This document shows, piece by piece, positions 53,928 to 62,555 of a stretch of DNA of 64,000 nucleotides; positions within the stretch are counted from its first letter, which is position 1; each line of letters opens with the position of its first letter. The notes under the pieces were generated by a model. The model had not been told where the DNA came from. It worked only from the letters and a program-made list of their open reading frames with translations, and made no database searches. The translations under genes and the position numbers were made by a program. The stretch lies in NCBI RefSeq assembly GCF_000348925.1, contig NZ_AODQ01000007.1, positions 1-64,000 on the forward strand. The letters run 5' to 3'. Origin of the DNA: Cesiribacter andamanensis AMV16. GTDB lineage: Bacteria; Bacteroidota; Bacteroidia; Cytophagales; Cyclobacteriaceae.

Positions 53928-54048
53928 GTATTTTTAGGGGAAAGCTTACATTAGCAGGGTTCTTTGGCTTCCCTACATTAATATTTTGTTTTCATTTACT
54001 ACTTTGCAAGCCTGATTATCAGCCAGAAACCTTAACCTTAAGAATACG

Positions 54049-54654
54049 ATGAAAAAAGTAGTTTTAGCTGTAGCCACCCTGCTGTGCCTAACGCTAGCCT
54101 TTGATGCCAGCGCACAGCTCTCTAAAAAGGAGAAGAAAGAGTGGAAAAAGCAAATGAAGGATATGGATGTAGAAGCCTTCAAGAAGCTGGTAGAAGAAAA
54201 AGAAGCCCTTGAAAGCCAGGTAGCTGGTCTTAACTCTCAGGTAAGCAGCCTGCAGTCCCGCGCCAACGAAAAGACCACCGAAGCCGACCGCCTGAAAAGC
54301 GAAGTAAAAGACCTGCAGAACCAGCTGGCCGAAGCCAGAACTGCCCAGGAGGCCACCAATACCATTGATGCCACCGGCAATAAGAACCGCGTTGCCAAAG
54401 GCGTGGTCTTCAAAGTACAGATCGGTGCCTTCCGCAACAAAGACCTGGCAAAATACTTTGAAAGCAACGGCAGCTTTGATGGCGAGGTTGACAACTCAAC
54501 CCAGCGCTACACCCTTGGCCAGTTTACCGATTACTGGGAGGCCGACAAGTTTAAGAAGTACCTCAGAGAAATGGGGGTAAAAGATGCCTGGATCGTATCG
54601 TACAAAGACGGCGTTCGGGTTCCCCTGAAGGATGTGCTGGAAGGCGTGCTGTAA
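54049..54654 (+). CDS. Exported coiled-coil protein with SPOR-like C-terminus
   Basis: 201 aa. Signal peptide (MKKVVLAVATLLCLTLAFDASA), a basic/acidic coiled coil (about 25-105, with heptads such as ESQVAGLNSQVSSLQ), then a C-terminal domain VVFKVQIGAFRNKDLAKYF...GQFTDYWEADKFKKYLREM. This has the pattern of SPOR domains, which bind denuded peptidoglycan glycan. This makes a cell-wall-linked periplasmic protein likely. Widespread in Bacteroidetes and sometimes labelled ezrin/radixin/moesin family because of the coiled coil, a name without functional meaning. Confidence 0.8.
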   Translation: MKKVVLAVATLLCLTLAFDASAQLSKKEKKEWKKQMKDMDVEAFKKLVEEKEALESQVAGLNSQVSSLQSRANEKTTEADRLKSEVKDLQNQLAEARTAQEATNTIDATGNKNRVAKGVVFKVQIGAFRNKDLAKYFESNGSFDGEVDNSTQRYTLGQFTDYWEADKFKKYLREMGVKDAWIVSYKDGVRVPLKDVLEGVL

Positions 54655-54687
54655 GCTGCCTGCTCCGCTCATCTACCACATAAAGCA

Positions 54688-54716
54688 AGCGCTCTCCATT
54701 GGGGAGCGCTTTTTTT
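54688..54716 (+). terminator. Terminator of the SPOR-like gene
   Basis: AGCGCTCTCC pairs with GGGGAGCGCT (10 bp with one G-U, loop ATT), followed by six T. Confidence 0.85.
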
Positions 54717-55320
54717 ATTGCAGGCTGCGCATGAACAGGTATACCAGCTGCTCGGCCATGCGCCTGGCTTCTGCCCGGGACAGGCCCAGCTGCCCAAACT
54801 GCTGTACCAGTCCGTTTACCACCCCCAGCGTATAGGTGGCCAGGTGCAGGGGGCTTAGGTGGGCTGCCACGGCTCTCTCGGACTGGGCCTGCCAGTAGAG
54901 CTCTTCCAGCAGCAGCAGGTAGTGCTCCTCTCCCCAGGGAGACCTGCCCTCGGCGGGGGCGGGCAGCGCCATCCAGCAGCGCTGCAACAGGAGCTGAGCA
55001 TTGCGGTAGGCCTCATTTTCGGCCATCAGCTGCAGCTGCAGGCGCACAAAAGTGGTGATCTTCTGCAGGGGCCGCAGCTCGGGATCGCGCAACAGCCCTT
55101 CCAGCTGCTGACGGGCCGGCTGCAGTTTTTGCTCCAGCAGGGCTTCCAGCAGGGCCTGTTTGTCTTTAAAATGCCAGTACACCGCCCCGCGGGTCATGTC
55201 TACCTGCTGGGCAATCTCTTCCAGGCTGGCCTTATCAAAGCCCCGCTCTAAAAATACCTGCATTCCGGCTTCCAGCAGGCGCTGGCGGGTTTCTTCTGCT
55301 TCCGACTTGGTCCGTTTCAT
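54715..55320 (-). CDS. TetR/AcrR-family transcriptional repressor
   Basis: 201 aa. N-terminal helix-turn-helix: TRQRLLEAGMQVFLERGFDKASLEEIAQQVDMTRGAVYWHFKDKQALLEALL is the canonical TetR DNA-binding domain, with AcrR-like GAVYWHF. The C-terminal part (residues 80-201) is a helical ligand-binding domain similar in layout to AcrR/TtgR. Its stop lies inside the T-run of the facing gene's terminator. A 14-bp palindrome overlaps its predicted promoter, so it probably represses itself. The regulated efflux pump is not in view; the adjacent outer-membrane gene at 55488 is not an obvious target. Confidence 0.88.
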   Translation of the reverse strand: MKRTKSEAEETRQRLLEAGMQVFLERGFDKASLEEIAQQVDMTRGAVYWHFKDKQALLEALLEQKLQPARQQLEGLLRDPELRPLQKITTFVRLQLQLMAENEAYRNAQLLLQRCWMALPAPAEGRSPWGEEHYLLLLEELYWQAQSERAVAAHLSPLHLATYTLGVVNGLVQQFGQLGLSRAEARRMAEQLVYLFMRSLQ

Positions 55321-55324
55321 GCTG

Positions 55325-55343
55325 CAAACATACGGGCCCGTAT
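55325..55343 (-). promoter_or_regulatory. TetR operator-like palindrome overlapping its -7 element
   Basis: ATACGGGCCCGTAT (55330-55343) is a perfect 14-bp palindrome. It overlaps TATGTTTG (55332-55325 leftward), a perfect -7 box, which ends 5 nt before the tetR start. No TTG is found at 19-20 nt spacing. Confidence 0.55.
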
Positions 55344-55487
55344 CTTAAAATGGCGCATTCGGCAGGCTAAAAATAATAGACGTTCTGCAGCACCCGCAAA
55401 GGGGTAGTAGGCCCTTGCACACCCCCCATGTGAAGCCCGCACAGCTGCTGGTCAGCTGGGCGAAAAAGGGTTCTGCAGCAGCCTTTC

Positions 55488-55967
55488 TTAAAAGGTATAG
55501 CGTACTGACAGGGCCAGCTCAGATCCCCAAAAGCCGGCAAAGGGAGCCAGGTCAAAGGCCGGCTTCCAGTCGAGCGAAGCACTTAGCGGCACCGAGGCAT
55601 CCTGCACGGTATACTCCAGGCCCAGGATGCCATCAATGCCCAGAATAAGGCGGCCCCGGTTGTAATAAGAATCATTGTAGTAACGGCCGCTGGTGGCCCC
55701 CAGGTGAGCGCCGGCGCCATAATAAAACTTCAGGCCCGGCTCCCTAAAGGCGGGGGTATGGCGCTCCCAGAGGCCGGTTACCTTAAAGGCATGCCAGCGG
55801 CTGTGCACAATGCCCTCCAGCGCATCGGTGCCGGAAATAAAATGCTTGATGCTGGCTCCCCAGAATGGCGAAAGCCGTAGCCCTACTGCGGTACCATAGT
55901 CCTGCGCCTGCGCCTGCAGCGCCATCAGCATCATAATAAATCCAATCAGCACACCTGTTTTTTTCAT
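55488..55967 (-). CDS. Outer-membrane beta-barrel-like protein
   Basis: 159 aa from ATG 55967 (MKKTGVLIGFIMMLMALQAQAQ), a signal peptide; a longer frame to 56012 is not signal-like. The rest alternates strands with many aromatic and Gly residues and ends in SELALSVRYTF, the C-terminal aromatic strand of an outer-membrane barrel. Short for a full barrel, so it may form six to eight strands. Family unknown. Divergent from the DUF5723-like gene. Confidence 0.7.
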   Translation of the reverse strand: MKKTGVLIGFIMMLMALQAQAQDYGTAVGLRLSPFWGASIKHFISGTDALEGIVHSRWHAFKVTGLWERHTPAFREPGLKFYYGAGAHLGATSGRYYNDSYYNRGRLILGIDGILGLEYTVQDASVPLSASLDWKPAFDLAPFAGFWGSELALSVRYTF

Positions 55968-56159
55968 TCTACTCTTGTTTTTGCTGTCTAAAGGGAGGCA
56001 AAGATGCGGCATCGTTCCAAAAAAGGAAACCCCCCGGCCGCATTTTATGGTCCACTCTTCAGGCAGTGGGCAAGGGCAGGCATAAAAGGGGGCCTGGCGA
56101 AGGTGCAGGCTTCAGGCACATTTTAGCGCAGATGGTTTCCGTGTAAAAAGAGGGATGCG

Positions 56160-56167
56160 TATCTTTA
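56160..56167 (+). promoter_or_regulatory. -7 element upstream of the gene at 56270
   Basis: TATCTTTA with TTC (not TTG) at the -33 position 20 nt upstream. The start codon is 102 nt downstream. Confidence 0.35.
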
Positions 56168-56269
56168 GATCAGGCCTATATTCTGCTCTTTTTCAAGCAA
56201 TACTACATGCAGGCCCTGCCGGCAGGAATATTTTTTACCTTTACCGCTTCCATTTTTAATGCCGCCCTT

Positions 56270-57649
56270 ATGAAGCATCTCCTGATCATCCTTTTGCTGC
56301 TGGCAGCCGCCACAGCTGCTCCTGCCCAAATGTACTTTAAGGAAGGCCGCCAGATCTGCTGTGGCGACAGCCTGCTGGCCGGCTATGCCCAGGCGCTGGA
56401 CATTAATCCGGCCCAGCTGGGACGGGTGAAGGCCAAAAAACGCTCACTTGGTCTGTTGCAGATCGGCTCCAATGTGTACTCCAACCGCCTGGATCTGGGC
56501 GATGCCCTGCGCTTTGCCTTCTCGGACGATTCGCTTTCTACTGCCCTAAAAAGCCAGCTGCTGGCCCCTGGGGAAACAGAACCTTTTACCTTTGCCACCA
56601 ATTTCGATTTTAACTGGGCTTCCTTCAGCTATGCCACGCCTCAGCTGGGCGGCATTGCCCTACGGGTGCGGGACCGCATCAGCAGCCACAGCGCGGTGCC
56701 CAATGACCTGCTGGCTCTGCTACTGGAGGGCCGCATGTCCGATACCTACCAGAACAGCACCACCCAGGAGCTGGTAGCCGCATCCAATGGAACGCGGGTT
56801 TCCTACAGTCACATACGGGAGGCCAGCCTGGGCTATGGCCGGGCGCTGTTTCGCTCCAAAGCCCTGAGCCTGTATGCAGGGGGTACCCTCAAGCGGCTGT
56901 GGGGCATCGGCTATTACAACACCACCATAGAGGGGGCCTCCATTATTGGCAATTCAGCCTTTTCAGAAGTGTATAACATCAACTATGGTGATCTGCAGCC
57001 GGAAGGGCGCAACCTGGATGAGTTTCAGCGCAAAATACTGGATACCTCGGGCAGTGGCTGGGGGCTGGATCTGGGCCTTACCCTGGAGATTGCCAATACG
57101 GTGGTGCTGGGCGCCGCTGTGCTGGATATGGGGGCCCTGGACTGGAACAGGGGAGTAGTGCGGGCGCAGGCCAGCACCGCCAGTTTTATTGAGCAGCTGG
57201 ATGATCCCACCATCCGCACCCTGAACTTTAAAGAGCAGCTGGCCAGAATTTACGATGAATTCAGTTTTGAAGAAGGGGCTGATTTCTCGGCTCCCCTCAA
57301 TACCCAGATGCGGCTGAATGCCTCCTGGCTGGTGGGTGATCGCTTTAGCCTGAGCGGCGATGCGCTGATCCCGCTTAACAATAACAATCTGGAGGTGATG
57401 AACTACCAGGCGGGCACCTATGCCGCCGGTTTTAACTATGTGCTATCGCCGGGCCCGGTTACCACCAACCTCAGCAGCGCGTTTTTCTACAGCAGCCAGT
57501 ATGAGGTGCGGGTGCCGCTGGGGCTAAGCCTTGGTTTTAGAGGGGGTGCCATGTTTAGCATAGCCGTTAATGATCTGCTTACCTTTGTGAGCAGCAGCAA
57601 AGACCCCTTTCCGGGCATTTCCATTACCGGCCTGAACCTCCTGTTTTAG
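56270..57649 (+). CDS. Outer-membrane protein, DUF5723-like
   Basis: 459 aa from ATG 56270 (MKHLLIILLLLAAATAAPAQ), a signal peptide; the ORF extension to 56207 is upstream DNA. The mature protein opens MYFKEGRQICCGDSLLAGYAQALDINPAQLGR and shows long beta strands throughout, with Gly-rich turns, ending FPGISITGLNLLF, a C-terminal barrel strand. Size and layout match DUF5723 outer-membrane proteins of Bacteroidetes. Ligand unknown. It converges with the gene at 57646, sharing 4 nt. Confidence 0.7.
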   Translation: MKHLLIILLLLAAATAAPAQMYFKEGRQICCGDSLLAGYAQALDINPAQLGRVKAKKRSLGLLQIGSNVYSNRLDLGDALRFAFSDDSLSTALKSQLLAPGETEPFTFATNFDFNWASFSYATPQLGGIALRVRDRISSHSAVPNDLLALLLEGRMSDTYQNSTTQELVAASNGTRVSYSHIREASLGYGRALFRSKALSLYAGGTLKRLWGIGYYNTTIEGASIIGNSAFSEVYNINYGDLQPEGRNLDEFQRKILDTSGSGWGLDLGLTLEIANTVVLGAAVLDMGALDWNRGVVRAQASTASFIEQLDDPTIRTLNFKEQLARIYDEFSFEEGADFSAPLNTQMRLNASWLVGDRFSLSGDALIPLNNNNLEVMNYQAGTYAAGFNYVLSPGPVTTNLSSAFFYSSQYEVRVPLGLSLGFRGGAMFSIAVNDLLTFVSSSKDPFPGISITGLNLLF

Positions 57650-58074
57650 GCCGGTACCTGCACCGGTTTGTTGCTGGAACAGATAAAGGCAATGGCTTCT
57701 TCCTGTGTGGCAAAGATCTCTACCTTATAGCCGGTAAGGGTCTTGAAGGCCTTCAGCAGGTACTGCATGCCCGTTTTCTGCACAATTTTATTACTGCCCA
57801 GTACCCCGGCCACAATGTTGTTGGGGAGCACTCTTTTGATGCGCGGAAATGCGTTGATCACCACCCAGCCCCGGGCATTGAAGCTTACGTTGCCAATGTC
57901 CCGCTGGTCAATGATGATGCGGTTCACCTGCAGCTTTTCGCCGTAATCAATGGTCTTGGTCCAGAATTCCTTATAGGCATCATCCGTCATATCACCGGCA
58001 AAATAGAGCTTGATGATCTTATTTTCGGCATCCCATAATGTTTGGGATTGCCCTACCGTCAGTACCACTTCCAT
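57646..58074 (-). CDS. STAS/SpoIIAA-like domain protein
   Basis: 142 aa. Alpha/beta protein opening MEVVLTVGQSQTLWDAENKIIKLYFAGDMTDDAYKEFW; strand-helix alternation with INRIIIDQRDIGNVSF and GYKVEIFATQEEAIAFI resembles STAS/SpoIIAA-like folds (e.g. DUF3124/SpoIIAA-like family). Function is unknown; such folds often bind partners or nucleotides. Its stop overlaps that of the converging gene by 4 nt. A 481-nt non-coding region lies upstream. Confidence 0.6.
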   Translation of the reverse strand: MEVVLTVGQSQTLWDAENKIIKLYFAGDMTDDAYKEFWTKTIDYGEKLQVNRIIIDQRDIGNVSFNARGWVVINAFPRIKRVLPNNIVAGVLGSNKIVQKTGMQYLLKAFKTLTGYKVEIFATQEEAIAFICSSNKPVQVPA

Positions 58075-58555
58075 GATTTCTCTAATTTGATACTCTATAT
58101 ATCCAACTAAGGTAGGCTATTGCAATTTAAACAGCAACTTTTTAACAATATTTATCCACACCGTTCAACTTATCGGCCCATGTTGATTCCCTGTGGGGGT
58201 TAGCTACGGGCATGTACTACTGCCTGAACCCGGCTATCTGCTTGCCAGATAAGGCCATAGCCGGTGCAGACGGAGGGTGGTTGGCGAGCTTTGGGGGGTG
58301 AAGTAGTACTCGGGATGCCAACAGGCTGCCCGCTCAGGGAGGTAACTATATTTTTGTAAGAATTGGCAGGCAAGAGGGCGTCTGCGCAGTATAGCAGTAC
58401 CGTTAGGCAAGCCTAGCGGGTGCTGGTGCCAGGCTAAGGTAGAAGCAGGCTCTAAAGTAAAAAAATACAGCTATTTATCTAATAAAATGCAATTTTTTTG
58501 GAACCTGCACCCGGTGAATACAGTATAACAGGTACTGACATTTTTTTATCTTTGT
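58075..58555. other. Intergenic region with promoter-like boxes and one DnaA-box
   Basis: 481 nt without a recognisable gene. AT-rich left end contains TTATCCACA at 58152-58160, a perfect DnaA-box but isolated. The middle has TATTTTTG at 58349-58356 and the right end TATCTTTG at 58547-58554, both exact TAnnTTTG boxes, neither with TTG at 19-20 nt. Confidence 0.5.
58547..58554 (+). promoter_or_regulatory. -7 element 1 nt before the start codon of the next gene
   Basis: TATCTTTG matches TAnnTTTG perfectly, ending one base before the ATG at 58556. The upstream CTGACA (58535-58540) is too near for -33. If used, the mRNA would be leaderless or the true start lower down. Confidence 0.4.
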
Positions 58556-58876
58556 ATGAGCGATAAGTTTACCATCATCAATCTGCTGAACAAGCTGGCC
58601 GTTGAACAGAAGCTCACCTGGAAAATAAAGAGCGCCTATGGCAATGGCACTGGTAAGAATCTACTGGAAGTGCTCATTTACTCGCTCCCCCAGCAGATCC
58701 GGAAAGGCCAGATCGTTTTTGAAGCCGGAACCGGCCAGGTCATGGCCATTCAGTACAGTGGTTTTAAGGCTGCCGCCGCCGAAAACATTGTGGATATGTT
58801 GCTTGATGTCATTAACTTTGAGAAACATCGGAAAGCAGCAGACGGTGATCTTAAAAAAGCTGTTTCGGCCTATTGA
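58556..58876 (+). CDS. Small protein of unknown function upstream of an HTTM gene
   Basis: 106 aa, no signal peptide or membrane helix. Charged, with a two-strand start (KLTWKIKSAYGNGTGKN), a helix (LLEVLIYSLPQQIRK), strands IVFEAGTGQVMAIQYSG and a helical end (NIVDMLLDVINFEK). Lysine-rich but not unusually glutamate-rich. No family recognised. Its 3' end overlaps the next gene by 32 nt (from GTG 58845), so the two are translationally coupled. Confidence 0.65.
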   Translation: MSDKFTIINLLNKLAVEQKLTWKIKSAYGNGTGKNLLEVLIYSLPQQIRKGQIVFEAGTGQVMAIQYSGFKAAAAENIVDMLLDVINFEKHRKAADGDLKKAVSAY

Positions 58877-60170
58877 CATTGCTCCCCTGATCTTTTTCAG
58901 GATTGTAGTAGGCGGACTCATTACCCTAGAACTCCTTGGCGAGATCCTTACGGATTATAACGCCGATTATTTCCATACGGAGTTTCATTTTTCCTATCAA
59001 TTTTTTGAGTGGCTAACCCCCTGGCCACCCTTCTGGATGCGGCTGCACTTTGCCTTTAATGTGCTGATGGCCCTGCTGGTTACCCTGGGGGTTTACTATC
59101 GCCTGAGTGCCATCCTGCTTTTTCTGGGCACCACCTCGGCTTTTCTGATGGAAAAGTCGGTCTACATCAACCATACCTACCTCTACTGCCTTACCGCCTT
59201 TCTGATGATCTTTTTGCCGGCCAACAGGGCCTGGTCGTGGGATGTAAAGCGCCGGCCCGAGCTGTTGCAAAGCGCCGTGCCGGCCTGGACGGTCTGGATC
59301 CTGGTTTTTCAGATAAGTGTGGTCTACTTTTTTGCCGGCCTGGCCAAAGTGAACCCCGACTGGTTTAGTGGCACGCCCATGAACATCTGGCTGCCGGCCC
59401 GTGGACATTACTACATCATAGGCCCGCTGCTGAGCCAGCCCTGGCTGCCCAAACTGATGAGCTGGGGCGGGGTGGCCTTTGATCTGCTGGTGGTACCGCT
59501 TATGCTCTGGCCCCCCACCCGCCGCTGGACCTTTGGGGTAGCTGTATTCTTTCACCTTACCAATGTATCGATCTTTGGCATTGGCACCTTTCCCTGGTAC
59601 AGCATAGCCATGACGGCCCTGTTCTTTCCCCCGACCAGCTTCCGGCGCCTGGTTATTTTGCGGCGCAAGCTGCCCCCTTATATCCCCATTGCGTTCAATG
59701 AACAGCTACGGCCGCAGCTGCGCACCACCATAGGGGTATTCTTAGGGCTGTATGCACTGGTACAGCTGGCTGTGCCGCTGCGGCAGTATGCCTATGGGGG
59801 CAACTCCAGCTGGACCGAAGATGGCCACAATTTTAGCTGGCACATGATGCTGCGCTCCAAGGGGGGGCACCTGTTTTACCGGGTAGTGCTGCCTGCCACC
59901 GGCGAAGAGCGGCAAATAGACCCCCTGGACTACATTACCCCCCACCAGTACCGCAGCATGATGGGCAAGCCGGACATGATCCTGGAGCTGGCCCACCACA
60001 TCCGCAACAAGCTGCTGGCCCAGGGCCACTCCGAGGTAGAGATTTATGCCCACTGCCTGCTGATCTATAACGGACGCCCCGCCCGCCCTTTTGTAGACAG
60101 CAACATAAACCTGGCTACGCAGCGCCGGCAGCTGGGCGCCTATGAGTGGGTTTTACCGCTGGAAGACTAA
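58845..60170 (+). CDS. HTTM-domain protein (vitamin K-dependent gamma-carboxylase-like)
   Basis: 441 aa from GTG 58845 (MILKKLFRPIDIAPLIFFRIV), which fits the usual N-terminus; ATG 58806 would add 13 residues inside the previous gene. Four to six membrane helices form the HTTM (horizontally transferred transmembrane) domain. VYFFAGLAKVNPDWFSGTPMN corresponds to the conserved segment of gamma-glutamyl carboxylase that carries the essential Lys, and a soluble C-terminal domain follows (about 300-441). Bacterial members usually lack known Gla substrates. It overlaps the genes on both sides (58876 and 60170). Confidence 0.75.
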   Translation: MILKKLFRPIDIAPLIFFRIVVGGLITLELLGEILTDYNADYFHTEFHFSYQFFEWLTPWPPFWMRLHFAFNVLMALLVTLGVYYRLSAILLFLGTTSAFLMEKSVYINHTYLYCLTAFLMIFLPANRAWSWDVKRRPELLQSAVPAWTVWILVFQISVVYFFAGLAKVNPDWFSGTPMNIWLPARGHYYIIGPLLSQPWLPKLMSWGGVAFDLLVVPLMLWPPTRRWTFGVAVFFHLTNVSIFGIGTFPWYSIAMTALFFPPTSFRRLVILRRKLPPYIPIAFNEQLRPQLRTTIGVFLGLYALVQLAVPLRQYAYGGNSSWTEDGHNFSWHMMLRSKGGHLFYRVVLPATGEERQIDPLDYITPHQYRSMMGKPDMILELAHHIRNKLLAQGHSEVEIYAHCLLIYNGRPARPFVDSNINLATQRRQLGAYEWVLPLED

Positions 60171-61081
60171 TGCTGAGCCTGCTGATTATTCCGCTCTGCC
60201 TGGGGGGTGGGCTGCTGCTGCAGCGCCTGGCGCCCCCCGCCTGGCTGCCGCGCCTGCTTAGCCTGGCCGTAATCAATGTGGCCCTGCCGGCCCTGATCCT
60301 GGAAAAAATACCCATTCTGCAACTGCAGGAAGAGCACCTGCTGCCGGTGCTCATGCCCTGGCTGGTCTTTTCGGTAGGCTGGCTGGGGTTCAGCTATCTG
60401 GGTAGGCGGGCCGGCTGGGAGCGTACCACCAAGGGGGGGATTATCCTTACCTGCAGCCTGGGCAATACTTCTTTTGTGGGCATTCCGGTGATGCATGCGC
60501 TCTGGGGCGCCGCCGGGGTAGAGGTGGCCATTCTGGCCGATCAGCCCGGTTCATTTGCGGCACTCTCTACTGTGGGCATTGCAGCGGCCAGCTGGTATGC
60601 GGGCGGCCGGGTATCCGTAGGGGCTATTGCAGCCCGCATGGCTAAATTTCCGCCCTTTATTGCTTTTGTGCTGGCGGTAGTGCTAAATATGGCGGCCTGG
60701 GCGCCTCAGGGCCTGCTTTTACAGGGACTCCATTACGGGGGCTTGCTGGTAGTGCCCTTTTCGCTGCTGGCGGTAGGGTTGCAGGTGGAGCTTAGGGGGC
60801 TGTTTCGGCCCCGGCGGGAGATTCTGATGGGCCTGGGCTACAAATTGCTGCTGGCACCGCTGATGATCTTTGTGCTGTACATGCTGCTGCTGCAGCAACG
60901 GGGCCTGATGGCCATGGGCAGTGTACTGGAAGCCGCCATGGGGCCAATGGTAACGGCTACCCTTATTGCCGAGCGTTTTGGCCTTAATCCGCCCCTGGTG
61001 CGGCAGGTGCTGAGCCTGGGCATTCTGCTTTCATTTTTTACACTGGTTTTCTGGTACTGGCTGGTGCAGTCCATGGGCTGA
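60170..61081 (+). CDS. AEC (auxin efflux carrier-like) family transporter
   Basis: 303 aa from ATG 60170, which overlaps the previous stop by one base (TAATG). About ten hydrophobic helices; conserved halves with LILEKIPILQLQ at the start, TKGGIILTCSLGNTSFVGIPV (the GNTxF-x-G-P core) near residue 95, and LEAAMGPMVTATLIAERFG in the C-terminal half. The family exports small organic anions such as malonate or malate. Third gene of the overlapping trio, ended by convergence with the lipoprotein gene. Confidence 0.85.
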   Translation: MLSLLIIPLCLGGGLLLQRLAPPAWLPRLLSLAVINVALPALILEKIPILQLQEEHLLPVLMPWLVFSVGWLGFSYLGRRAGWERTTKGGIILTCSLGNTSFVGIPVMHALWGAAGVEVAILADQPGSFAALSTVGIAAASWYAGGRVSVGAIAARMAKFPPFIAFVLAVVLNMAAWAPQGLLLQGLHYGGLLVVPFSLLAVGLQVELRGLFRPRREILMGLGYKLLLAPLMIFVLYMLLLQQRGLMAMGSVLEAAMGPMVTATLIAERFGLNPPLVRQVLSLGILLSFFTLVFWYWLVQSMG

Positions 61082-61087
61082 GGGGTG

Positions 61088-61543
61088 CTACAGCTCCCGT
61101 TGCAAAACGCCCAGGCTTTGCAGTTGGCAGCTTGGCGAGGCCAGGCAGTTGGCAATCTGCAGCTGCACCCGGCTGGTATCCTGCCCTACCCGTATGGCCA
61201 GGCGGCAGCTGCCCTGGCTAAAGAAGTACTGGTCAATGTAGTACACCTCGCCGGTTTCGTCGGTATCGGCCTCGGGATCGTAGCTCAGGTAGGGGTTTAC
61301 GGCATCGCCGCTTAGGGTATAGGTGCAGGCACCGTCTGCTTGCTGGTGCTCCAGCACAAAGCTAATGGCCGTATCATTCTGCCAGCGGAGCTGCAGCACC
61401 TGCCGGGCATGGCCGGCATCCAGGCTAAAGGTTTTGTAGTGCCTGGCCTGGACCTGTTGATCCCCTGCCCCGGAGCCACCTCCACAGCTCATACACAAGC
61501 CAAACAGCCACAGAATAAGGCTGTGGGCACACAGGCGCAGCAT
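61088..61543 (-). CDS. Small lipoprotein of unknown function
   Basis: 151 aa from ATG 61543; the extension to 61582 overlaps the previous gene. Signal peptide with lipobox LCMSC (Cys20) then GGGSGAG. The mature part is beta-rich, with AISFVLEHQQADGACTYTLSGDA and acidic DPEADTDETGEV. It ends in a Cys-containing ANCLASPSCQLQSLG. Family unknown. It follows the nucleotidyltransferase gene by 7 nt and is probably co-transcribed. Confidence 0.65.
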   Translation of the reverse strand: MLRLCAHSLILWLFGLCMSCGGGSGAGDQQVQARHYKTFSLDAGHARQVLQLRWQNDTAISFVLEHQQADGACTYTLSGDAVNPYLSYDPEADTDETGEVYYIDQYFFSQGSCRLAIRVGQDTSRVQLQIANCLASPSCQLQSLGVLQREL

Positions 61544-61550
61544 AAGGCGC

Positions 61551-62555
61551 CTACTCGGTAAAGTTGATCTCGGTATTATCACCTATGTTAAGCTGCTGGC
61601 TGAGGCCCAGTATGCGGGTATCATTGCCAATAATGGAATGGCTGAGCATAATGTTGCGCAGCTCGCTGAAGGAGCCCACAATGGTATCTTCCACAATGGA
61701 GTAGCTCACTATGGCATCGTCGCCAATGGCGGCATTGGGCCCGATGATGGAATGGGTGATCTTGCAGTTTTTGCCAATGCTCACCGGCGGAATAATAATG
61801 GTTGAGGGGTACTTATACTTCTGTGGCTGCTCCTTGTGCATGCGGGTAAGCAAAATGGCATTGGCATTGAGCAGGGAGGAGCGTTTGCCGCAATCAAACC
61901 AGCTATCTACCGGGGTTGTGCGCATCACATGGCCTTTCTCTACCATGTACATGAGCGCATCGGTAAGCTGGTACTCGCCCAGGGTTTTGATGTTATTGCC
62001 AAGGATATACTCCAGGCCTTCGGTAAGCAGGGCAGGATCGGCTATCTTATAAATGCCCACCAGCGCCAGGTTGCTCTTGGGAATCTGGGGCTTTTCTACC
62101 AGGCGGCGAATGTTGCCGGTATGGTCGAGCTCGGCTATGCCAAAGCGGCCGGGCTCACTTACCTTTTGTACGCCCAGCACAGAGTGGGGGCTTTCGGTAA
62201 GCACCTTCAGGTTAAGGTCCACAATGGTATCGCCCAGCACAATGAGCATTTCCTTTTCATTCCGGAAGGTATCGCGGGCCAGGTACAGCGCATGGCCAAT
62301 GCCCTCGCGGGGGTCCTGCACAATAAAATCGATCTTCAGGTGGGTATCTTTGTAGCGGTTGGTGATAACCCGGCGGATTTTGGACCCCAGATAGCCTACC
62401 ACAAACACCAGATCCTCCACCCCATGGTCAATAAGCATGTCCACAATATGCAGGAGAATGGCCTTGCCCGCTACGGGCACAAGCGCTTTGGGCTGAGTAT
62501 GGGTATGCGGACGCAGGCGGGAACCAACACCGGCTACTGGAATGATCGCTTTCAT
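61551..62555 (-). CDS. Sugar-phosphate nucleotidyltransferase (RmlA/GlmU-like)
   Basis: 334 aa. The N-terminal pyrophosphorylase domain has IIPVAGVGSRLRP...TQPKALVPVAGK (the GxGtRlxPxTxxxPK nucleotide-binding motif), and GDTIVDLN carries the metal-binding Asp near residue 108. The C-terminal part (about 255-334) is a left-handed beta-helix of hexapeptide repeats (IGKNCKITHSIIGPNAAIGDDA). It would make NDP-sugars for cell-surface glycans. The nucleotide and sugar cannot be decided; DRD-type glucose-1-P thymidylyltransferase or mannose-1-P guanylyltransferase are both possible. The 7-nt gap to the lipoprotein suggests one operon. Confidence 0.85.
   Translation of the reverse strand: MKAIIPVAGVGSRLRPHTHTQPKALVPVAGKAILLHIVDMLIDHGVEDLVFVVGYLGSKIRRVITNRYKDTHLKIDFIVQDPREGIGHALYLARDTFRNEKEMLIVLGDTIVDLNLKVLTESPHSVLGVQKVSEPGRFGIAELDHTGNIRRLVEKPQIPKSNLALVGIYKIADPALLTEGLEYILGNNIKTLGEYQLTDALMYMVEKGHVMRTTPVDSWFDCGKRSSLLNANAILLTRMHKEQPQKYKYPSTIIIPPVSIGKNCKITHSIIGPNAAIGDDAIVSYSIVEDTIVGSFSELRNIMLSHSIIGNDTRILGLSQQLNIGDNTEINFTE

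Noticed and set aside
58152-58160. Perfect DnaA-box TTATCCACA
   Set aside because: A single box without clustering, AT-rich unwinding repeats or dnaA/dnaN genes nearby; not evidence for an origin.
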